This document shows, piece after piece, positions 27,271 to 37,639 of a stretch of DNA of 64,000 bases. The position numbers and the translations under genes are program-made. Below the pieces are notes generated by a model. That model saw only the letters and a program-made list of their open reading frames with translations. It made no database searches and was not told the origin of the DNA. Every line of letters begins with the position of its first letter. The stretch's first letter is position 1. Location of the stretch: contig JAJTWR010000239.1 in assembly GCA_021613335.1 (NCBI GenBank), positions 62,001-126,000 of the forward strand, read 5' to 3'. Origin of the DNA: Whitmania pigra. Lineage: Eukaryota; Annelida; Clitellata; Hirudinida; Haemopidae.

Positions 27271-27645
27271 TCTTCAGTATTTAAATTTATGTAAATAATA
27301 AGTTATTTGTGTAGAAATACATAAGTTTAAATATTTATAACATTATTACACACCCAGAATCATCGTTACTTTCTACTAAACCAAGCTTTCAAAAGAAACA
27401 CGGTTCGGAAAAAAGCCATGCAAGTAACTTACTTGTCTTCCGCCAGCAGACACTTATATCATGGTAAAAACCTAGTCTTTAACGTAGCTGAAGTTAGCAG
27501 ACACTTAAATTTAATTTCTAATGCGAAATTTCAAATCATAATATTTGGAAACTACGTTTCAAATGCTTTTCAAAAATGTTTATAAATCAATTGACGGAAG
27601 ATTTTAAAATTTTTGAAGTTATTAGAAATTGAGGAATTCGTTCAA
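27270..27645. repeat. Inverted arm of the island transposon family, left side
   Basis: Bases 27437-27645 (CTTGTCTTCCGCCAGCAGAC onward) are the reverse complement of 33545-33740 and, less closely, 32700-32880. Bases 27270-27436 are the reverse complement of an inner arm portion at 32510-32650. Copies of the motif GTCTGCTGGCGGAAGACAAG or close variants recur at about 32860, 36765, 41070 and 50820. The abrupt join at 27436 suggests one arm inserted into another. Confidence 0.75.
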
Positions 27646-28920
27646 AAGTCTTCTTACTCAGTAACTACAATTTTTCGACTGACGAAATGTGCATCAAAAT
27701 GTTCGTTAAGATTTCTACTTTCCAAAATGTATACCTTATTAGCTGATAATTTTGGGGAACAACATAAGTGCTTAAAATATCGCGAGACATCTTAAGCGGA
27801 AGTCCTTCCATTAATGGAATGTCTTGCAAGTCTTCTTACTCAGTAACTACAATTTTTCGACTGACGAAATGTGCATCAAAATGTTCGTTAAGATTTCTAC
27901 TTTCCAAATATGTATACCTTATTAGCTGATAATTTTGGGGAACAACATAAGTGCTTAAAATATCGCGAGACATCTTAAGCGGAAGTCCTTCCATTAATGG
28001 AATGTCTTGCAAGTCTTCTTACTCAGTAACTACAATTTTTCGACTGACGAAATGTGCATCAAAATGTTCGTTAAGATTTCTACTTTCCAAATATGTATAC
28101 CTTATTAGCTGATAATTTTGGGGAACAACATAAGTGCTTAAAATATCGCGAGACATCTTAAGCGGAAGTCCTTCCATTAATGGAATGTCTTGCAAGTCTT
28201 CTTACTCAGTAACTACAATTTTTCGACTGACGAAATGTGCATCAAAATGTTCGTTAAGATTTCTACTTTCCAAATATGTATACCTTATTAGCTGATAATT
28301 TTGGGAAACAACATAAGTGCTTAAAATATCGCGAGACATCTTAAGCGGAAGTCCTTCCATTAATGGAATGTCTTGCAAGTCTTCTTACTCAGTAACTACA
28401 ATTTTTCGACTGACGAAATGTGCATCAAAATGTTCGTTAAGATTTCTACTTTCCAAATATGTATACCTTATTAGCTGATAATTTTGGGGAACAACATAAG
28501 TGCTTAAAATATCGCGAGACATCTTAAGCGGAAGTCCTTCCATTAATGGAATGTCTTGCAAGTCTTCTTACTCAGTAACTACAATTTTTCGACTGACGAA
28601 ATGTGCATCAAAATGTTCGTTAAGATTTCTACTTTCCAAATATGTATACCTTATTAGCTGATAATTTTGGGGAACAACATAAGTGCTTAAAATATCGCGA
28701 GACATCTTAAGCGGAAGTCCTTCCATTAATGGAATGTCTTGCAAGTCTTCTTACTCAGTAACTACAATTTTTCGACTGACGAAATGTGCATCAAAATGTT
28801 CGTTAAGATTTCTACTTTCCAAATATGTATACCTTATTAGCCGAAAAAGATGTGGAACAACATAAGTGCTTAAAATATCGCGAGACATCTTAAGCGGAAG
28901 TCCTTCCAGTATTTAATTGC
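27646..28920 (+). repeat. 182/183-bp tandem array, seven monomers
   Basis: Monomers begin with AAGTCTTCTTACTCAGTAAC at 27646, 27828, 28011, 28194, 28377, 28560 and 28743. Copies are almost identical except the last, which changes after TTAGCCG and passes into the single-copy arm sequence CCAGTATTTAATTGCCGTAC. Each monomer includes the palindrome TCCATTAATGGA. The same monomer occurs singly in other arms (33400-33545, 36850-37020) and inside the 735-bp units at 47536-50640. Confidence 0.97.
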
Positions 28921-29529
28921 CGTACGAGTTCTTTTACTCAATAATCACGAAGTTTAGACTGATCAAATAAATGTGCATCAAAATGTTCCTTAAGATTTCA
29001 ACCTTGTTTTATAAACATATTCGCTTATGGATCTGCATAAATACCAAAACATCCCAATCCTCGAACGCTAGTATTTACATGCTTGCATTTTATCATGTCG
29101 AAAATGAACTAAGCTTCCGATATTATGTCATTGATGAAATCCAATTTGGAAGCCACGGTCGTAAATAGACCATAAGCAATTAGATTCGTAGTTATCATAA
29201 AGAGTAAGTTCCTAAAGTAGCTTCCTTGCTTAGGCAGGCTTCCCGTCCTTTGAAGTATTTGATTTGCTAACTAATACTTGATCTTTGTCTTAAAATGATT
29301 ACTCGTGAGATCTGAATGCGCACAATGTCAACCTAATAGGAAGTTGAACCAACAGTTCAAAGAAAAGGGAATTTCAATGAAGAATTGTAGAGAGTGTGGT
29401 AGTCTTGTTATATATGTGGATATCAACGCAATAAAATGTAATTGATTATAACTATATTCCATGTTCAATCATAATTCTATTTCAGCATCAATTATACTAC
29501 TCTGAATTCATTCCACATTTTTATGTGAA

Positions 29530-31793
29530 ATGGATCGTGCAGAATTGGTAAATTCTGGAGCAAAACCAAATAGATTTTATCATCCTAATTTCATGGCCAA
29601 ATTTTGTAAGAACTTTGTGCCAACTCTGCCATTTTGGACAAACTTGATGCAGGGTTAGTATATTGAATGTTTACGACAACCACAAATGTAACATAATATA
29701 ATATTTAAGGAGACCTTGGGTGACATGGAACTGGTAAACCATACCAGAGTTTATCCGAAATATATAATCGCCACAGAAGTAGTTCCAATCAGGTTTTTGA
29801 CTAGAATGTTTCTAACTGAGTTATAACTTGTTAGTAATTATATAATAATTATAATGAAGACCTACACAAAAGACAATAGAACCTAAGGCCTCATGGAAAA
29901 AAGCCAATGGATCCTCAAGAATAACAGGAACTTGGTGATCCATTCAAGACTGGATGATTTTATAATAAATTACAGAGACTTAAACAGAGGGCTCCTTGAT
30001 AGATTTTGTGAAACTTCAGGCCTGGAGCCCAGCACAGTAAAGCTAAGAAGTATTTTTTTTAATTCAATGATTATAACACATTTATGTTTATGACAGGCAT
30101 GTGTAAAAGCCATTGGAAAAATTGCCAAAGAAGTTTGCAGAGGCAGGAAAAATAAGAGCTCCAAATCCATTTATGTAAATGATATTATATCTCCAATGGA
30201 TTTTGAACTGGTAAGATTTATTCTTGAAATAATTTAGTGCATTATACATATTGATTATTGCATACAGTCTAAGACAGAGGATGATGATGACATTGTTATT
30301 GCTGATGATTGTCCTGAACCTAAGAAGAAGGTGATATCTCTAGCAGTTACAGATAATTAATTATAAAATAATCCCATCATTAATTTTGGTTTCAACAGAA
30401 AATGAATCTCACCAGGCAAGAGACATTCTTGACAGAACTTAATGTGCAGGAAAAGGCAAGCATTTTTATTTACTAAAATTTAGCTTATGTAATGATACAT
30501 GTGTTAGCGGGTCGGTGATGGTAATGATCATGATGTGGGGTGTTCGGAACCTAGTCCGCACTGCCAGGGAGCATTCTTGATATTGGTTCTATATATTCAG
30601 TAGCAGGATAATTGCATTGTTGGTTTGGTTACATAAGGCATTGAAAATGTCTAAATAAATATTTTAGTATGTATCACAATCATGTTGCATTTCTTCCTTG
30701 CCAAATGTTTTTCAATTTTGTTATCAACTTCAGGACATGTTACAAAATGATGAGACAATCAAGATGAATGCAAAAGAAGCAAATGTGAACCAAGTGATAT
30801 TTTAACATTTTAAAATTAAAAGTCATGGAAAGCAATCAGTTAATTTCCATGTTTCAGGCATCTGATATACAGCCAGTCACATATGGAGTTGTGCAGTTGG
30901 TGGCAAGTGGAAGAAGGGTAAGTGCCAAACTGCTGTAGTTTAAAATGAAAAACAGATGCAACTACAAACCAAAATATACTTTGTGAGAATGCTATTGCTA
31001 AACAAAATTTTTCTAGGCTTCAAGGACCAGCCTCAGAATGACCGACAAACCATTCATCGACAAGAAAAAATATCACCACATTCTGGCAAGCCGGAGAAAA
31101 TGGTTCACCTCTGAGCATATCAACATGGCCATGTATTACATGGCCAACAAGTTTGAACACATTGACGGTTTTTTTGATTCTGAAATTATAAGTTGTGTAA
31201 GGCGCAATTCGTCCATTGAATACCCAACATCAAAATTTGTGCAGATAATCAATGTGAAAAAATCTCACTGGATTACAATAAGTAATTTAAGGTGCAGCGA
31301 CAGCCACATTGATGTGTACGACAGTATGAGAAGTTCATACCAAGACCGAGACAAATTTCTGATGTGGTATTTGGGACGCTCATTTTGCACTAAGTCTTTA
31401 ACGCTATTACAACATGACGTTCAACAGCAATCAAATGCCTATGACTGTGGACCCTATGCAATTGCTTTTGCTTTAACACTATGTCTTGGTATAGATCCCA
31501 GCATGTGCAGTTACGATGAAGAAGGACTGAGAAGTGGTATCAGACAGATCTTCGCCAGTGAGGAACTTATCCCGTTACAATCTGGTCACAGGAGATCAGG
31601 GTTGCCAAGGACAATTGATGTAGAAATTTATTGCATCTGTCAAGTGGCTTACCAGGGGGATGGCACTGCGAACATGGTAGATTGTGATATGTGTGGGAGG
31701 TGGTACCATGATGATTGTGTACAAGCACCCAAGAGTTCGCTGAGGCAGACGTGGCATTGTCATGATTGTATTAGTAATAATATTATTTTATGA
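29530..31793 (+). pseudogene. Island transposon gene, copy A: transposase-like region, Ulp1 cysteine protease, PHD finger
   Basis: Exons with good splice sites: 29530..29653, 29710..29792, one from 29860, one ending at the donor after DFEL near 30210, several short acidic/Lys-rich ones, and a last exon 31017..31793. In the last exon, numbering from ATG 31038, a Ulp1/SENP-type C48 protease shows His77 (SHW), Asp95 (VYDS), the Gln run at about 129-131 and Cys137 (DCG), followed by a complete C4HC3 PHD finger (C199, C201, C216, C219, H224, C227, C241, C244). The upstream exons carry PFWTNLMQG and a VE..W..LK-type segment. In-frame stops at 29721-29723 and 29884-29886, absent from copy B, break the middle part. 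Transposase plus Ulp1 combinations are known in KDZ/Zisupton DNA transposons; assignment here is an inference. The last exon alone could still be read. Confidence 0.7.
30505..30662 (+). repeat. SINE-like insertion in an intron of copy A
   Basis: Contains a B-box-like GTGTTCGGAACCTAGTCCGC and CACTGCCAGGGAGC, paralleling the SINE at 47262. The same insertion is present in copy B at 39411, so it predates the duplication. Confidence 0.6.
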
Positions 31794-32159
31794 TGATTAA
31801 TTCTATTCTTGTGATAAATGTTTTTGTTGTCAGTGCTAATGCAGGTTTGCTCATCTCTCTGACTGCAATCCAAAAGATAAGTTTGCAATAAATATTTTGT
31901 TGTTGTTAATGCCCAATGATTCAATTGATTTTTTTTCTAGAAACAACTTAGTAACCTGACATCTGAAGACTTTGAATTTTATGTTACTCATATATTTAAA
32001 AAGTTGTTATGCAAACGACCCCAAACAATGATTCTCTCTTAAAGATTTCCTATTGGAAGGATTAATTAAAATGATTAGTCTACAACTTTATTTGCAACTT
32101 GACACTTGTCAAACTAATTTTACCAGTAACTGAATAATATTAAACAACTCTACTTCCTA

Positions 32160-33340
32160 TCCAGGATAAAGTTCCTCACACTAATTAGGTGTCTCTGGAC
32201 ACGAGTTTTCAATGACCTTTTACAATCGTCGAGAAGGTTAGATAAGCGTTTAAAACCAGATATATATAATATTAACTGTATGATAACGTAAATTACAAAT
32301 AATTTTTGCAGAAATCTATTTCAAGAGTCATGTGGAACAATATGATCTGGTCATCTCCAAGCTCTCTAAATTAACTGCGATTTTCATGAGATTTAACAAT
32401 GACAATAAATAGTTTACATGTTGCCATCACAATTGTATTCGTCACGATACACAATAAAAGTTGATAAATTTTCTCGAGATTATTTGTAGAGTTCGAGTTG
32501 CGTGGTTTTTCCGGACCGTGTTTATTTTGAAAGTTTGGTTTATTAGAAAGTAGCGATGGTTCTGGGTGTGCAATAATGTTATAAATATTTAGACTTACGT
32601 ATTTCTACACAAATAAATTATTATTTACATAAATTTAAATACTGAAGCTTAATGTTTTATTTCTGTACTTTTATTTATGTTTTTTCAAATAATTTATAAA
32701 AACAAAGTCTTCTGTTGATTGAGATATGAACATTTTTAAAAAGCATTTGTAACGTAGTTTCCAAATATTATAATTTGAATCTTCGCATTAAGAAATAAAT
32801 GTGAGTGTCTGCTAACTTCAGCCACGTTAGAGACTAGGCTTTTACCATGATATAAGTGTCTGCTGGCGGAAGACAAGTTGCAACTTGAACTTTACAAATA
32901 ATCTCGAGAGAATTTATCAAACTTTTATTGTGAGGGGATTAAAAGTTGATCCGTATTCGACTGTTTTTAAATTATAAATATACAATTTTAAATGGTATGT
33001 TAATATTAATTTACTTTTTTGATTTTTCAGGGTCGGACTCATCTGATTATCAACGTTCGGATACAAGCTACTAGTGAATATTTCCTTACTAATAGTGAGG
33101 TTGTATTTTTGCGTAAGATTTTGTTTACTATTTGGGTGACGTTGCACACACATTTTAATGTACCATGACTCTTGTGCTGTTAAATTTTATCAAAGTTTTG
33201 AGTTGGTCATAATAGTTGCTGTTAGCGAACAATAAATGTTGACAAAATATTAAGAAAACAATTTTTGGCGTTGGGAAAAACTGTCCTTTATCCCCCCACT
33301 ATTTTGCCTTCGGTACGTCCGTGAACGAGACTTCCTTTAT
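32160..33340. repeat. Right arm of copy A, with a nested second arm piece
   Basis: Bases 32160-32560 are the reverse complement of 43750-44060. Bases 32560-32880 follow the arm order seen at 40740-41090 and end at GGCGGAAGACAAGTTGC. Just after that, 32885-32930 re-enters arm sequence in inverted orientation (AATCTCGAGAGAATTTATCA), indicating nesting. Bases 32940-33330 have no recognised content. Confidence 0.65.
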
Positions 33341-33729
33341 TTGGTTATTGAGTAAAAGAACTCGTAGGGCAATTAAATACTGGAAGGACTAACGCTTAAG
33401 ATGTCTCGCGATATTTGAAGCAAGTATGTTGTTCCACAATTTTAAAAACTAACACTCATACATATTTGGAAAGTAGAAATCTTAACGAACATTTTTATGC
33501 ACATTTCATCAGTCGAAAAGTCGTGGTTACTGAGTAAGAAGACTTTTGAACGAATTCCTCAAATTCCTAATAACTTCAAAAATTTAAAAATCTTCCTACA
33601 ACTTATATATAGACATTTTTGAAAAGCATTTGAAACGTAGTTTACAAAGATTATAATTTGAAATTTCGCATTAGAAATTAAATTTGAGTGGCTGCTAACT
33701 TCAGCTACGTTAAAGACTAGGTTTATTTA
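33341..33729. repeat. Inverted arm with one 183-bp monomer
   Basis: The reverse complement matches 28900-28960, one monomer, then 27460-27640 in order. It ends where the pogo-like element begins. Confidence 0.8.
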
Positions 33730-33792
33730 CCGTATTTCCACCCATATTACACGCGCGTTATGTTCGATTTTACGTACCGCGCATCCCCATTA

Positions 33793-34428
33793 GGCACCAG
33801 CAATTTTTCAGAATTCAAAGTTTCAGGTGGGAGTACCTAAGGGGAAGCTCATTAAAATGGAGAAAACATCCAATTAAATGTAGCCTTCTCTTCAACTTTC
33901 TTTCCAGATATTTTGTAATTCTCGCGAGACAATTTTCACGATATCTAACTTATCTCTAATACAATTAGCATCTTTCAATTTGTATATGAAACGTGCCACA
34001 TCCTGATAAGTTGGAAAGTCTGAAGTTGGGAGATCTGCAGGGGAACTTCCAAATTTTTCTGATTGCCTTGTTATTCTTCTCTTTGCAGGCATGATGGAAC
34101 TGATGGAAACGTTCGCCGGTGTTTATCGGAAAGAAACTTCAAATTGTTAATATCTCTAACCTTTATATTACTCAAAGGCAGTTAGTTTAAGTTTTGGTTT
34201 TAATACAAAACTAAATTTGAAGCTAGTCGGAGTTAGATAATATATGTTTACGGTGAAGCATGCAAATGATAACGCGCGCGAAGGGACGACATAGATTCGG
34301 ATCGGTTGTTTGTAAATCAGATAAGTTCTAATGGTTTAAACAATTTTTTTGGGAGAAAAAACTTTTTATAAACATGTTTTGTAATTACTCCCACTTGAAA
34401 CTTTGAATTCTGAAAAATTGCTGGTGCC
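33793..34428. mobile_element. Small TA-flanked element with about 46-bp terminal inverted repeats
   Basis: GGCACCAGCAATTTTTCAGA at 33793 is matched by the reverse complement at the right end, both bordered by TA. Inside, a 66-residue minus-strand ORF (33892..34092, starting MPAKRRITRQ) of unknown function may be the first exon of a lost transposase. It lies inside the pogo-like element. Confidence 0.75.
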
Positions 34429-34658
34429 TAGTGGTCATTTTACTCCTTTCCTGTAAATTTAATTCCAGCCTTTCTAAAGCCAATCAGAATCAAATCAGGC
34501 GACACTTTGTCCCATGCTCGTGCAACCCACGTGCATAATTCGCAATGCAAGGCCTTCCTGTCTCGTCCAGACGGTGTGTGAGTATATGTTCCATTCCGAA
34601 TCCATTCCTCCCTCTCAGATCTGTCATATTATCAACGACTTGTAGTTGCAGTTTGGAT

Positions 34659-35704
34659 GATAGACCGGGTGCCGAACTATTGAACGAAGGAGACGATAAA
34701 TCGAATAACGAATTAGACCTTATTACGAATCGTTAAAACGTCTCCTTCGTTATTCGACGTAAGATCCAATTCGTTATAAGATCTAATTCGGTATAAGATC
34801 CAATGTATACAGGAATAAAAAAATTTTTATTTAATAAACAAAACTAGTAAATTCAAATTAGGAATGAATGAAATAATCTAGGACGTCATTTCATCATTTT
34901 TCAAAGAGAGAGAAACCCTTGCATTGCTTGAGAAGATGATATTTTGTTACTTCTGGCCGACATTCAGGGCGAACAATTGAAATATATTGTCTTTTATTCG
35001 TCGTTTCAAATTTGTATTTGTCATGTAAAAACTACTTTTTTTGAGCAATTTTATTAATCATCAAAATGAACAAAACAAATCAAACAAAAGAGACACCAAT
35101 ATACGGATTAATAAAGAACTCATGGATCAGCTTTAAGGAAACGCAAGCTTCCGCTAGCAAGCTGAAATATCAATTAATTAAGAAAACGAATAATAAACCC
35201 GTCAAATAAACAGTTAATCAAGAATACCATGAACTAAGTACAATTTGTAGGACAATTTAAATAATAAATATAATAGCATGAATGGTCCAGTTTGTGTATG
35301 ATTTTTGATAGATGAAGGAATGGTGTTGTATAGTCTAGGTCCGTAACATGTTATTGAAAAGAGCTTGAGGGTGGTTTTGGCAAAAGATGGACTATATTCA
35401 TGGGTATGACGGAGGGAGTTTGAAGGTTTAGTGTAGTTGACACTTTGAGACATAAGAAATAAACCTACAAATTTATCTGGAAGGGCATTCTTATTATAAG
35501 AGAACATAAATAGGGCAGTTTGAAGACTATGTATTTGTTGAAGAGTTAATAAATTAATAAAATTTAAATATTGTGGTAGACGAAATAACGAATTGGATCT
35601 TATAACGACAGTTAAACGTAAGAGACGATATAACGAATAACGAATTAGAGCTTTAACGACTCGTTATAAGGTCTTTCGTTCAATTGTCTATGAGCCGATA
35701 GACC
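34659..35704. mobile_element. DNA element with 8-bp target duplication, inserted in the pogo transposase
   Basis: GATAGACC occurs at 34659-34666 and 35697-35704, and removing one copy with the intervening 1030 bases brings the two transposase parts together. Near both ends ATTGAACGAA-G appears in inverted orientation, followed by AACGAATTAGA/TTCGTTAT subterminal repeats. An 8-bp duplication is typical of hAT and P-like elements. No transposase gene of its own was seen. Confidence 0.72.
35214..35540 (-). mobile_element. LINE C-terminal fragment inside the 8-bp-TSD element
   Basis: The minus-strand ORF contains the order KPSNSLRHTHEY, YGPRLYNTIPSSIKN, a pattern of the C-terminal end of non-LTR retrotransposon proteins (N-T/R-L-R then GP-W/YN-LP--I). 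No catalytic domain. Confidence 0.55.
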
Positions 35705-36699
35705 ACCCGGGATGATTGCAATGTGACATCCGCTTAAGTTGAGCATCTTCTTAACTGACTCCTCTTTATGAGCAATCATTGCATCCATGATCAACTGCGA
35801 GCTCTTTGAAAAGAATCCGCCCGGTCTCGTTTGAGAACATTTCTGAATCCAGAGCTTAATGCTGAAAATTTTTCGCATTGTCTTTTGAAAATCAACATTG
35901 GTTTTGACTTGGTGCCAGCCGCAGAGCATCCAAGTATGACTGTGAAACATGTCCGTTCGTGACCACTTGTTGTTATTGCCACAGTTCTGGAGCCAGATTC
36001 TTCCACTGTTCTCCTGGCTGGAATGTTGCAAACTATCTCTTCCTTTGTTCCAAGACCCATAGTTTTAGATCAGACTTTAACTTTGGCCATTTTGCATTTT
36101 GGCCACGTCATGCACGTTTTCTCGAATTCAGTTTCTCAAGCAAGCATTTCTACTTTCTCTATTCGCGAACGTACCCTTTATTAACATTGAACTCCGGAGC
36201 AGCTGTTCTGTTGCCTTTGTCTTTTGCCATACAAACGACTTGAAGCTTGTAGGCAGCACCATACGAGTTACGTTTATGAGCCACTTTCTTAACAACGTCG
36301 ATATTTCAATCAAGAGCACTTCAATCTATATCACTGTATCTACCAAGCACTGGCCGCTCAGCCAAAGGAAGATTTTTTTATATTTGATTGTTTTATATAT
36401 TAAAAACTGCTTCAATTTAATAATTTAATATATATCATTTTAATTTAATTGTTAAATTTCTTTAGCCAAAATTTTAAAAAATGTTATATTCTTCCGCGTG
36501 TTAATTTCGTGAAAATACGGTATTTATTTATTTGATTATAGTCCTTTGCATAACTGAGATGATTTGGACTTTAATTAGTGTTAGTAAGTTAAAAACTAAA
36601 AAGTATTAGAATTATGAAATGCATTAATTAATTATAGTAAAGTTGTAAAGGGCTTAAAGTAAGCCGCTTCTGTTTTTGCAAATCCACTGATAAATGATG

Positions 36700-37620
36700 T
36701 CCACACTTGCTGGTTTGCTAAGCACGGACATTAAAGACTAGGTTTTTACCATTACATAAGTATCTGCTGGCGAAAGACAAGTACCAATGTTTTAAATTAA
36801 ACTAATAAATTTCAAATTTTTGAAGTTATTAGAAATTTGAGGAATTCGTTCAAAAGTCTTCTTACTCAGTAACCACGACTTTACGACTGATGAAATGTGC
36901 ATCAAAATGTTCGTTAAGATTTCTACTTTCCAAATATGTATACCTTATTAGCTGTCCAAATTGTGAAACAACATAAGTGCTTAAAATATCGCGAGACATC
37001 TTAAGTGGAAGTCCTTTCAGTATTTAATTGCCCTACGAGTTCTTTTACTCAATAACCACGAAGTTTAGACTGATCAAATAAATGTGCATCAAAATGTTTT
37101 TAAGATTTCAACTTTGTTTTATATACATATTCACTTATGGATCTTCATAAATACCAAAACATCCCAATCCTCGAACGCGTCTCAGTTATGCAACGGACTA
37201 TAATCAAATAAATCAAATAAATCAAATAAATAAATAATCCTCGAACGCTTTACATGCTTGCATTTTATTATGTCAAAATTGAACTAAGCTTCCGATATTA
37301 TGTCTTTGATGAAATCCAATTTGGAAGCCACGGTCGTAAATGGACCCTAAGCAATTAGATTCGTAGGTATCATAAAGAGTAAGTTCCTAAAGTAACTTCC
37401 TTGCTTGGGCAGGCTTCCCGTCCTTTGAAGTATTTGATTTGCTAACTAATAATCATTGATGTTTGTCTTAAAATGATTACGCGTGAAATCTGAATGTGCC
37501 TAATGTCAACCTAATAGGAAGTTGAAGCAATAGTTCAAAGAAAGTGGAATTTCATTGAAGAATTGCAGGGGGTGTGGTTGTCTTATTATATATGTGGATG
37601 TGAGCGCAATAAAATGTAAA
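36700..37620 (+). repeat. Arm of copy B with a partial 183-bp monomer
   Basis: Follows 27480-29450 of copy A: end motif GCGAAAGACAAG, TTCGTTCAAAAGTCTTCTTA, one monomer, CAGTATTTAATTGCCCTACG, then the long unique flank. Near 37190-37230 a short local duplication (AAATCAAATAAATCAAATAA) interrupts it. Confidence 0.8.
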
Positions 37621-37639
37621 TGATTTTATCTGGTATATA

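Larger units (their letters stand above)
33730..36520 (-). mobile_element. Pogo/Tigger-like DNA transposon, interrupted and decayed
   Basis: Terminal inverted repeats start CCGTATTT at 33730 and, on the other strand, CCGTATTTTCAC at 36520, each flanked by TA, the target duplication of Tc1/mariner/pogo elements. Minus-strand fragments at about 35697-36243 show the DDE-domain landmarks of pogo transposases: TVILGCSAAGTKSKPMLIF, then LIMDAMIAH, then IAIIPGG. Frame changes break the gene. Two later insertions, 33793..34428 and 34667..35696, account for much of its length. The transposase's continuation, GLSSKLQ, is found on the far side of the second insertion near 34640. Confidence 0.8.

Noticed and set aside
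27646..28920. CRISPR-like array of regularly spaced repeats
   Set aside because: Whole 183-bp units are repeated without variable spacers, in a eukaryotic transposon arm.
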